DNA from: Spirochaetales bacterium
Lineage (GTDB): Bacteria > Spirochaetota > Spirochaetia > SZUA-6 > DRHE01
Assembly (NCBI GenBank): GCA_023136785.1
Contig: JAGLQP010000051.1
Span: 1-9,058 of the forward strand
Length of the DNA stretch: 9,058 bases
Direction: 5' to 3'
The notes under the pieces are model-generated. The model saw only the letters and a program-made list of their open reading frames with translations. It made no database searches and was not told where the DNA came from. Below are positions 1-8,400 of the stretch, in pieces. The position numbers and the translations under genes are program-made. Within the stretch, counting starts at the first letter, position 1. Every line of letters starts with the position of its first letter.

Positions 1-537
1 GCCCTGTTGGGTGGCCCCTTTCCACGGCCCCACGATGAGCAGAGTCAAAAACTCCGCTGCTACATAGTTGAGCATTAAAGTGGAGATGACCTCGTTGACC
101 CCGAAGCGTACCTTGAACAGAGCAGGTAAAAGACCCCACACGGCGCCACCGAGGAAACCGGCCAAGAACATCAGCGGAACCACCAGCCAGGCGGGCAGAC
201 GAGTGCCCAGATTCAACCCGACCCAGGTGGCGAAGATCGCTCCCATCAGCAGCTGGCTCTCAGCACCGATATTCCAGAACTTTGCCCGGAAGACCAGGGT
301 AAGACCGATCCCGATGAGGATCAGGGGAATCGCTTTGGTGATGGTTTCGGAAATTCCGTACACACTGCCGAAAGAACCGACCAGAATCTTCCAGAGAGCG
401 AAGAAGGGATTCACCCCCTTCACTACAAACACCAGGCTGACGGCAACAAAACCGGCCAGCAGGGAGAGCACCAGCACGGCAAGCTGGAACGCCGCCGAAG
501 CCTCCTGCCGGGGCTGCAGGCGAATCGAGATGCTCAC
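1..537 (-). CDS. ABC transporter permease, Bmp/nucleoside type (partial, 3' end outside window)
   Basis: Inner-membrane permease of an ABC importer of the Bmp-dependent purine-nucleoside class (YufP/NupP/PnrC-like). Read on the minus strand from a GTG at 537-535, it gives 179 residues without a stop before the window edge; such permeases are usually about 300-370 residues, so about half is present. Hydrophobic segments lie near residues 17-39, 66-84, 94-110, 117-137 and 155-170. Family landmarks are RAKFWNIGAESQLLMGA (84-100), matching the conserved FNIGAEGQ-type stretch, and VNEVISTLMLNY (147-158). The GTG overlaps the TGA of the ATPase gene as GTGA, and a GGAGG-rich tract lies just before it, so the two are translationally coupled. 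Seen: the motifs and the overlap. Family knowledge: nucleoside or related sugar import. The exact substrate is not determinable. Confidence 0.9.
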   Translation of the reverse strand, partial: MSISIRLQPRQEASAAFQLAVLVLSLLAGFVAVSLVFVVKGVNPFFALWKILVGSFGSVYGISETITKAIPLILIGIGLTLVFRAKFWNIGAESQLLMGAIFATWVGLNLGTRLPAWLVVPLMFLAGFLGGAVWGLLPALFKVRFGVNEVISTLMLNYVAAEFLTLLIVGPWKGATQQG

Positions 538-2069
538 TCCCCTCCTCCCACCGCGGCGCCGGGCTGAGAGCCTGCCATCATCAGACCCACGTCTTCCATG
601 GTTGCCTCGGCTGTGGGCAGAATACCCATAAACCTGCCCTCGTACATGACGGCGATCCGGTCGCAGAGCTCGAAGATCTCCTCCAGATCTTCGGAGACCA
701 GAAGGACCGCCAATCCCTGCTCCCGCTTCTGTAGAAGCTGTTTGCGGATGTATTCCGTTGCCCCAACGTCGAGGCCATAGGTGGGATGGGCCGCCACCAG
801 CAGGGCGGGCCGGCCGGAGATCTCCCGGCCGAGGATCAGCTTCTGAATATTGCCCCCGGACAGGTTCTTGATCGGCGTGTCTATGGTCGGCACACTGACG
901 TTGAACCGTTCGATGATGGCAGAGGCGTGCTTGCGGATGCTGCCGTAGTTGAGAAACAGAACGCGGGAAAACAAACGCCGCCGGTGCTGCTTCAATACGG
1001 CGTTCTCGTACACGAACATATTGGGAACGATCCCGAACTTGATCCGCTCCTCCGGCACGTGGGAGATGCCCCGGTTGGCCACAACCCGGGCGGAGGCATT
1101 GGTGATGTTCTGGCCGCCCAGAACAACCGTACCCTCCGTAGCCTTTCGCAGTCCGGTGACCGCCTCGATGAGCTCCCTCTGACCGTTTCCCGAAACCCCG
1201 GCAATGCCGAAAATCTCGTTCCGAAATACTTGAAAACGAACTCCCCGCACGGCGATCTGCTGGCGGTCCCCCGGGACAACGAGGTCCTCCACATCCAGAA
1301 CCATCTCGCCCTGTTCGAGGTGGGGTCTTTCGATGCGAAAGATGATCTCCCGGCCGACCATCATGCGGGCCAGCTCCCGCTTGTCCACGTCCCTGGTCTC
1401 CGCCTTGCCGGCAACCTCACCCTTGCGCAGAACCAGGACCCGGTGGCAGATGGAGAGGATCTCCTCCAGCTTGTGGCTGATAAAGATAACCGAGTGCCCC
1501 TCGGCGGCCATGCGGCGCAGAATGGCGAACAGCTCCTCCGTTTCCTGGGGTGTCAGGACCGAGGTAGGCTCGTCGAGAATCAGCAGATCCGCCCCTTTGA
1601 CCAAAGCCTTGACTATTTCCACGCGCTGCTGCTCCCCGGCGGAGAGCTGCCAGATCCGTTCCTGGGGGTTGATCTTCAAGCCGAAGCGCCGGCCGAACTC
1701 CTCCAACCTGCGCGCCACGTGCCGGCAGGGAGACAGGAAGGGAGCGTCGCTCAATCCCAGGGCGATATTTTCCGCAACGGTATGGTTGTGAATGAGCATG
1801 AAATGCTGGTGGACCATCCCGATGCCCAGATCGATCGCATCCCGGGGGGATTCGATTCGCACGGCTTGGCCGTTGATCCTGATCACTCCTTCGTCCACGG
1901 GGATCAGGCCGTAGAGTATGTTCATCAGCGTGGTTTTCCCGGCGCCGTTCTCCCCCAGCAAACCAAGGATCTCCCCCGCTTGTATACGCAGATTGACGCG
2001 GTGGTTCGCCCGGGTCGTGTGGAAGGACTTGGAGATGTTGCTCATCTCGAGCACTTCGATCTTGGGCAA
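534..2069 (-). CDS. ABC transporter ATP-binding protein, tandem NBDs (sugar/nucleoside, Bmp type)
   Basis: Cytoplasmic ATPase (511 aa, normal length) with two fused nucleotide-binding domains energising a sugar/nucleoside importer (YufO/NupO/RbsA-like). NBD1 is complete: Walker A GENGAGKT (39-46), Q-loop Q88, signature LSAGEQQ (142-148), Walker B LLILDEPTS (162-170) and switch H199. NBD2 is degenerate: GVSGNGQR (291-298) has no P-loop Lys, the signature LSGGN (403-407) is kept, Walker B reads LLVAAHPT without the Asp-Glu pair, and the H-loop residue is Glu460. That asymmetry is usual for this subfamily. The start is TTG at 2069, chosen because AGGAGG (2078-2083) lies 8 nt upstream; ATG at codon 9 lacks such a site and would remove the first strand. 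It heads the minus-strand operon and overlaps the permease by 4 nt. No substrate-binding lipoprotein gene is found upstream. Confidence 0.95.
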   Translation of the reverse strand: MPKIEVLEMSNISKSFHTTRANHRVNLRIQAGEILGLLGENGAGKTTLMNILYGLIPVDEGVIRINGQAVRIESPRDAIDLGIGMVHQHFMLIHNHTVAENIALGLSDAPFLSPCRHVARRLEEFGRRFGLKINPQERIWQLSAGEQQRVEIVKALVKGADLLILDEPTSVLTPQETEELFAILRRMAAEGHSVIFISHKLEEILSICHRVLVLRKGEVAGKAETRDVDKRELARMMVGREIIFRIERPHLEQGEMVLDVEDLVVPGDRQQIAVRGVRFQVFRNEIFGIAGVSGNGQRELIEAVTGLRKATEGTVVLGGQNITNASARVVANRGISHVPEERIKFGIVPNMFVYENAVLKQHRRRLFSRVLFLNYGSIRKHASAIIERFNVSVPTIDTPIKNLSGGNIQKLILGREISGRPALLVAAHPTYGLDVGATEYIRKQLLQKREQGLAVLLVSEDLEEIFELCDRIAVMYEGRFMGILPTAEATMEDVGLMMAGSQPGAAVGGGE

Positions 2070-2077
2070 TCTCTGCT

Positions 2078-2083
2078 CCTCCT
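2078..2083 (-). promoter_or_regulatory. Shine-Dalgarno AGGAGG deciding the TTG start of the ABC ATPase
   Basis: On the minus strand AGGAGG is followed by eight bases (AGCAGAGA) and then TTG, an optimal spacing. It selects the TTG at 2069 over the ATG eight codons later. Confidence 0.75.
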
Positions 2084-2097
2084 AGAGGGATGTTCTG

Positions 2098-2126
2098 ACT
2101 GTACCGGACAATGGGGCTTCTGACAA
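2098..2126 (-). promoter_or_regulatory. Predicted sigma70-type promoter for the ABC transporter operon
   Basis: Read on the minus strand, TTGTCA (2126-2121; 5/6 to TTGACA) is followed by a 17-nt spacer and TACAGT (2103-2098; 4/6 to TATAAT). Transcription would begin near 2091, giving a leader of about 22 nt that contains the Shine-Dalgarno. Position and spacing are good but the -10 is mediocre, so this is a prediction only. Confidence 0.4.
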
Positions 2127-2215
2127 TCCCGAGCGGAAGGTCGGCATCAGCTCCATGCAGAGACCTCCATGTTCGAGTATCCCAAAAGTTGGACGACAAA
2201 GCTCGTGCTAATTGA

Positions 2216-2234
2216 TCCTAGCGCTGTGCTAGGA
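2216..2234. repeat. Inverted repeat (7-bp arms, 5-nt loop) in the divergent intergenic region
   Basis: TCCTAGC-GCTGT-GCTAGGA is a perfect palindrome with a 5-nt spacer. It lies between the two predicted divergent promoters, about 90 bp upstream of the minus-strand -35 and about 100 bp upstream of the plus-strand -35. A further GTGCTA at 2205-2210 repeats the 2227-2232 bases in direct orientation. No T-run follows on either strand, so a regulator site or a structured remnant fits better than an intrinsic terminator. Confidence 0.5.
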
Positions 2235-2249
2235 CACAGAACGGCGATC

Positions 2250-2278
2250 AAGGAGGGTTGACCGTGGAACTGAACTAG
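2250..2278 (+). promoter_or_regulatory. Orphan strong Shine-Dalgarno with a minimal 4- or 6-codon ORF
   Basis: AAGGAGGG (2250-2257) is a near-perfect ribosome-binding sequence. It is followed directly by TTG (2258) and, six bases on, by GTG (2264), both in frame with TAG at 2276-2278. The possible products are only six or four residues. It lies upstream of the predicted rightward promoter and would be transcribed only from a start farther left. It may be a leader peptide, the relic of a lost gene, or chance. Confidence 0.25.
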
Positions 2279-2297
2279 GAAACCAGGCAGCGCTACG

Positions 2298-2336
2298 AGA
2301 AAAGCGAGAAAAAAAAGAAAAATTCAAGAAATAAAT
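2298..2336 (+). promoter_or_regulatory. A-rich tract, UP-element-like, upstream of the rightward promoter
   Basis: This stretch is strongly A-rich, including an eight-A run inside GAGAAAAAAAAG, and it abuts the predicted -35 at 2337. A-rich DNA in this position commonly binds the RNA polymerase alpha C-terminal domain or bends DNA. It stands out against the roughly 55% G+C surroundings. Confidence 0.4.
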
Positions 2337-2365
2337 TTGTCATCTTCCCACACCGGGGTTATGAT
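2337..2365 (+). promoter_or_regulatory. Predicted sigma70-type promoter of the giant secreted-protein gene
   Basis: TTGTCA (2337-2342; 5/6) is followed by a 17-nt spacer and TATGAT (2360-2365; 5/6). Transcription would begin near 2372, giving a leader of about 23 nt before the ATG at 2395. A 5-bp inverted repeat, TCATC (2340-2344) and GATGA (2363-2367), straddles the two boxes and could be an operator half-site pair, though it is short enough to be chance. Confidence 0.6.
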
Positions 2366-2394
2366 GATTTCCATACAAAAAAAAGAAGTGGAGT

Positions 2395-2463
2395 ATGAAA
2401 CCAGCGACTGTTCTTGGTTTCGGGCTTCTACTCCTGCTTTTCATCTCTGAACCAGCCACATCC
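2395..2463 (+). other. Sec signal peptide of the giant protein
   Basis: Residues 1-23: one Lys at position 2, a hydrophobic core GFGLLLLLFI (8-17), then a polar region. Cleavage is most plausible after ATS (21-23), giving a mature protein starting Asp-Glu-Ser. There is no Cys near the site, so it is not a lipoprotein. Confidence 0.8.
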
Positions 2464-5400
2464 GACGAGTCGGAGCTGCCTTTTTCACAGCTTCCCGAGA
2501 AAGAACATCTACTGATATTCGAACGGGCGGAGTACGCGGGGGATCTGGATCATTGGCTGCAGACGGTGGATCTGCTGTTGGCCGATCTACCCGAATGGGA
2601 GAGAGAACGCTTTCTGGAAGAATGGGAGGAACGTCTACTCCTGTGGCTCAGGCACGAATGGGCGGACAACCTGCCCCGACCCAGATTGGATCTATTCATC
2701 GACGAGATCGAGAAGGCCCACGAGGCCTATGTATTTGCCACCAATGATTCGGGGCGTATCCTGCGGGACGCTCGGGGCAACCCGCTTGTGCTCGAGCATG
2801 AGCGGAAGCCTGAGGACTTCCAGGCCTGGAAGGAACACCTCGGTGCTCGTATGGAGGAACTCTTACAGCAGTGGGAACGGGAGAGTCAGGTCGTCTACCA
2901 CGAGCTGCTGTCCGCCCTGGATACCGCGGATGCCGGGAAAGTCCAATCCACAGCCCGAACAACCCTTACCCAATATAAAGAGGAAGTTCATAGAGAGTTC
3001 GAACGTCTGTACCGCCAGGCGGAGAGCCAATTCATCCGGGTCAGGCTGAAGGAAACTTCGGGGGCGACGATCGGACAGGAAATAGGGACTCCGAGAGAGC
3101 TGGCCCGATTGTTGATCACCCGCACACAGACGGAGCTTCAAGACTCAGGTATTCCGTCCGATACAGGTCCCGAAGCGATCCTCGAACATACACAGCTGCC
3201 AATCGTACTCGATGCTCAAACCTGGAAGGAGGATTTTCGCCTGGCTTTTAAACAGGGAATCGAAGCCTGGAACCGGGCGGAACGGAGTTTCCTCGAAGAA
3301 AGGATCCGCTGGGAGACTGACGCCCGCACCTCTTTCGCCCAATCGGAGGAAGCGTGGCGGACGGCAAGCTTTGAGTTCGAGCAAGCCCGAGAGACCTGGA
3401 TCGGAGACATGCAGAGACGCCTGGATGAAGGCTTGGCCCAGTGGGATCAGATGGAATCGGAGTTCATCGATCAGTACGACCTGGCAATGACACACCTGGC
3501 TGCCGCCTCCAAGGGCGAGCTGGATCAGCTGGAACAGGAGCTCGGCAGGCTGCTGAGCCTCTACAGCCAAAACAGCGACCTCCTCGAGGTGGCCAAGGAC
3601 AATATCGAGCTGCTTCAGGGAGAGATAGCCATCCTCGAAGAGCAGAACGATCCGGATCGATTGGACAGTCTACATCTACTTCAGGAAGAGTTGTCTTACT
3701 GGCAGGGTGAAAATGGGGAAGGAGGTGCGCTTGGTCAGTGCCGACAGACCTGTGACCAAGTGCTGACATCTCTGGTTGATCTGGAGGCGAGAATCCGTGG
3801 GTATGGAGTGGATGGTCAACCTTCCTCCTGCCTCCAGCGGGAGATCGCCCGTCTGGAAGACGAGTTGACCTACCTTTCCGAGCAGCTGGATCTTGCTCAG
3901 GCCACCGACACTCCCCCCAGCATTGCCAGTCAGCAAGAGCAGGCCTACCGACGAATAACCACCGTTCTCGCTGTCCTTCGCTCGCTGGATGCGGACAGCC
4001 AACTCTTCGATTCCTCGACCCGGCTCGACTCGGGATATCTCGAGCTGAAAGACCGAGAGCTATCCCAGCTGAACGCGTGGCAGCATCTGCTTCTTGCCTC
4101 TGACTTGCTGGTGGAATCGATAGAGGAAATCGAATTCGGGCTTGGCACCCGCACAGCAGAGCTGATCAAATCGATCGGAGAGGTATTTGGCTTCTTTCGC
4201 GACGCCGAGGGAGACTCGATCCAAGCCCTCAGCTACACTCCCACCTTTGAAAGCCTGAACCCGGGAGCTCTTACCGATTTCTCCGTGGTAGAAGATTCGA
4301 AATTCGCTGAATCGATCGCGGCCTACTTCGCAGGGGAAGAATCGGAGGTTTCGGAGAAACTGTCCCATGACGTCACGATATGGTTGACAGCCATGGCCGG
4401 ACTCGATGGTGGTTGTGAGGCGGCCCTGCGTTCATTCGGATTGGCTTACTACTACGATGTGAAAGTTCAGAATGATCTGAATCTCGAAGACAGTCCCGCA
4501 ATCAACGTCGCGATTCTGCACAATCCAAATTTCACCGTTCTGGTCGATGAATACCTGAAGCTTGGTCCCGTTACGCTGCCTTTCTTCGTCTGGGGTGAAT
4601 CGGGTCCTGAACTTTTGAAGGTCTATCCGGATCACCGGCTGATCCCGGAGGACTATCTGGAAAAGATAACAGGTCAGGTTTTCGATGATCTGAAGTCGGA
4701 CCTTCACACCAACAGACTGTACGCCTTCTTCAAAGCCATGCTTGCATCGGGCCACTTCGTTCCAGGGGCTGATTTCATCTGTGACGATCTCGGGGATCTT
4801 TCCTATAACTACGTTGAGAATAAAGCCCGAAAATTGCAGCGCGACTGGAAAAAAAAATGGTGGCTCTTCAAATGGTGGAAAGCAGATGAAATCCAGTCGC
4901 TGCGGAACAAAATCGCCCCCCTCCACGTAACCGGTGCAGAGGAGCGAGGTTCGATCGCTTCACAGGCGGCTGAAACCACGCAGGCCCAGGCGGATAGACT
5001 CGATCTCAACCGCAGGCTCGAGTTTCTTGTTGGCCAAGGCATGGATGGGAGCTCCCTCGCATCAGCCTTGGAACAGCTGACCGGAGTTCCGGTGAGCGAC
5101 GCACTTTCGACAATTATTGAGGAAGCCTTCGACCGCATGGATCCGGGACAGCGGAACGACAACCTTGCGGTGCTTCAAGCGGTTCAGTCCCTTTTCGCGG
5201 AAGATCTTACACAGACCAGAGCGGCCATCTCCGCTGCAGTATCCGACCTCTCCGCAGAGCATCAGGTGAAACTGGCAACCTACTTGAAATGCCTGTACGA
5301 CCCCGATACCAATGAGCAAGACCTGGCTGAGACGGCGCGCGAGCTGTACTCCGATCCCGGCTCCGGCTTCTCCGCAGATGATTATCACGATGCAGAGTTG

Positions 5401-8400
5401 AACTATTCCCAATTAATCGAAGCTCTCACCCCCGAAGGGCAATCTCAACGGTTGTCGGAAATCGCTATTGATCTTTACGGATTGATGGAACATCGTCTGA
5501 GGCTTTGCCAGGAAAAGGCCCAGCAGGATCTCCAAATCCAGCTCCGCCGGCTTCTAGATCAACGAGGCGTGTGGGAAGCCGGGATCGAGAACCTTTTGAC
5601 TGCAGGCCTTCAGGAATGGGCAGCGGGGGCACGGCAAATCACCGGCAGTCATGAGCAGTGGGTTCGGAGATTCTTGAACGAGTACAACGAGAAACTGCAG
5701 ATGTGGGACGGGAAGTACATTCTACTCGAGCGTAATAGGGAAGAGTGGATCGAACGCAGCACCCACAACGCCGTCGTCACCGCGACACAATCCGTTGCCC
5801 TACAGATGAACCTGGATGCGGATCGCCTGGTTGCCGAAACACAGACGATCACCATCCCCAGCATGATCAGCGGTCTACCGAATGTAAAGAGAATCGTCCA
5901 GGAAGCGTTGCCCGGCGCCGCTCTCGATGATGTTCTGAAAGATGCTCTTTCGGTGGACTACATCTCACAACCGGTCGACCTGAAAGCGGAGATCTATCTG
6001 CCGGGTCTGCGTTCTTCGAGCTCATACGATCGATTCGCCCAACAGTTCGCCAATACGATAGGGGAAGAAATTTTTAGCCGCGTCGCCCTTGTAACCGCCC
6101 TTCAGATGCGTCGATTGGTTGAACAAGCCGAGGATGCGATCGAAGCAAATATCGTTGAAGCAAACCGGAGTATGGAGGAGAACCTCTCCGATATGCTGCA
6201 GGGAAGCGGATACCGCAGGAGCGGTCCGGAGTACAGGCGCTCTTCGGTAATCGACAAGACTCTGTTCGGAGGCCTGGAAGAGGAGGGCCAGACTGTACAG
6301 GCTTATCGCTATTTCGTAGCCCCCGATTTTGATGCCGGTGTGGACCTTTCCAGAGCTTCCCTTGAGAGCCGTTCCGGCGACTACATCCAGGAGATGGCCG
6401 TCCAGGCCCAAGAGAACCTCAAGAAGTATATAGAACTGATCTTCGGCAGACCGGAGAATCGACGGGGAAACTGGGATTGGGAGGGCATCAACGAGGATTT
6501 TAAAGCCTACTTTGCTTCACAGACCGCTGCATTTCAGGGCGCCCAGGGATTTCATAGAAAAGACGGCTTGTTCCACGATGTAGACGGGCTGTTCCCGTAT
6601 CACATCGGCTATGAACCGGTAATGAAGCAGGACGCACCTGAGGAGGTTCAAGAGCTCGGATACGGTCAACTGGGCGTGATCATGGAAGCCTATTTTCGAA
6701 ACGAGGCAAGGCAATTCCGCGGGCTGTCCATGCTGGTAACCCCCTGGTACAACCTGAGAATGTGGGATGACGATGCCGACAATGACGGCGAGGCGGACGG
6801 CTGGCTCAAAGCCCCAAGCGCCCGTTCCGCTGTTGACCTGGCGGTGAGCATCGCCGCTACGGCCACCGGCAATGTCTGGGTCGCCGCTTCGGTCAACCTG
6901 GTCGATGATGCTGTCTTCACGATGGCTGACGTATCAAGTGGATATATCGACCTGCAAGAGGGCGTCCTGTCTTTCGGCAAGCAGGCCTTGATCGGCATGG
7001 CGGGCGTTGGAACGGGGGTGAGCTTCGATGCACTGGATGGAGCTTTGGGAGCCTTCGCTGAGAGTGGGGTATGCAAGACCCTGCTTCAGGGTATAGAAAG
7101 TGCAACGAACCGAGTTGTAGGCGCCACGGTGAATGCAGTCGGTTTTGACTCTCAAGGTCAGCTCATGTTCGACACCGCACAATACAGAGAGACCCTGATC
7201 GGCCAGCAAGCCCTGCGCGGTTATCTGGCGGAAGTCTCCGGATTCGCTGCCGGCAATATCATAGAAGGAAATCTGACCGGATTTTCCAGTACGCACATAC
7301 GAGACGTGCAGTCAATATCCCGGTTAGCGGGAGGACTGACCCAGGCGAGTCTGGAGTATGCTCTAACCGGTCAGACGATCCTGAACCTCGCCGACTTCAG
7401 CATGTTCGGATTGGGGGCGAATCACAGAACCCTCTCAGGCGGACTTCTTGAGCTTCACCTTGGAGGAGAACAGCCACGGATCGAGTTGGGTCAACAAGGC
7501 GCCGATATCAGCCTAACCGCTCTTGTCGATGCAGCTTCCGGATTCGATACCTGGATCGAGAGCTTGCAAATCCGCCGCTACGACCTTCTCGGCGATTGGG
7601 AAACCGCGGAGGACTACAAGGATTACCGCTCCGTGGGAACTTCGATGCGGTCGCTTTTCTCCTACGGAGATGTCGAGGGTCAGGAGTTGTACGACGAGCT
7701 GCTTGGCGGACAGACGCAGCTGCTGATCGGATTTACCAATGCTAAAGGACAAACCGAGCTTCTCAACGATGTGAAGCAGGTGCATGTGGCAACCCTGGGC
7801 GAGTATTGGGACCGCAACAGCCGCCTGGCGAGCGGCGTGGTCCTCCAACACGAAGCGCACCGGGATGGATTGACCGCGGATGTGTTGGCCCAGCAGTTGG
7901 AGACGAGGTTCGCCGTCCGTTCTCATACGGACATGGCTCTGAAAATATCAGAAGACTACGGTTTCTCTTTTATCGAAGCGGACCGAGCTCTGCTGCGGGA
8001 TGTGGTTGCCAGCCGGCTAGCAGAAGCGATAGGACCGGAGTTTTTCTCAGCCTATGTAGACAATGTCTACGAGAGCGGGAAGGGCGATTTGTACAGCATC
8101 GAAAGGTGGAGCGGCACGGCGATCGGGACAACTCGCAGGAAGAGCAGCTACTACGTGATGAAACTCGAGCAGGACCCTGGAGACGCGTCGATCTACACCA
8201 TCCGAAATACCGTCGGTCCAGCGGTATCTCTATTTGACAGGCTCCACAATCTGTTTTCAAATAAAGATCGAGTGGAGATGTCCAGGCCCCTGTTTGACAT
8301 CGTCGGCAGGGAGGACTACTTCGGAGCGCTCAAAATACTGTACGGCAAGGGAGCCGATGTTATCGGTGCCGGTGCCGATGTTATCGGACTGATCGACGAC

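Noticed and set aside
68..631. Plus-strand 187-codon frame opposite the permease
   Set aside because: Antisense to a membrane protein with clear family motifs; its basic Pro/Arg-rich product has no domain features.
534..1200. Degenerate second NBD of the ATPase as a sign of gene decay
   Set aside because: Loss of P-loop Lys, Walker B acids and switch His in NBD2 is normal in this nucleoside-transporter ATPase group; the frame is intact and of full length.
786..2123. Long plus-strand open frame (445 codons) opposite the ABC ATPase
   Set aside because: It lies fully antisense to a gene with textbook ABC motifs, encodes Pro/Gly/His/Asp-rich text without motifs, and reflects G+C-rich codon structure of the real gene.
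1417..2199. Minus-strand open frame of 260 codons overlapping the ATPase gene in another frame
   Set aside because: Low-complexity Arg/Gly/Asp-rich product, no ribosome site, and the ATPase frame is unambiguous.
2216..2234. Hairpin as an intrinsic terminator
   Set aside because: No U-run on either strand, and it lies between divergent genes where no transcript is expected to end.
2361..2450. Upstream ATG ORF (29 codons) overlapping the start of the giant gene
   Set aside because: Its ATG overlaps the predicted -10 box, so it lies before the transcript start, and it has no ribosome site.
6211..6246. Repeated YRRS (residues 1273-1276 and 1280-1283)
   Set aside because: Two copies of a four-residue motif in a polar loop; too short to separate from chance.
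7849..7869. Zinc metallopeptidase active site (HExxH)
   Set aside because: The second His is at +3, not +4, so the motif is not canonical; kept only as a point to check.
2696..8260. Several short open frames on both strands inside the giant gene
   Set aside because: All lie within the single 2169-codon frame, which has a signal peptide, promoter and consistent amino-acid periodicity; none has its own ribosome site or motif.
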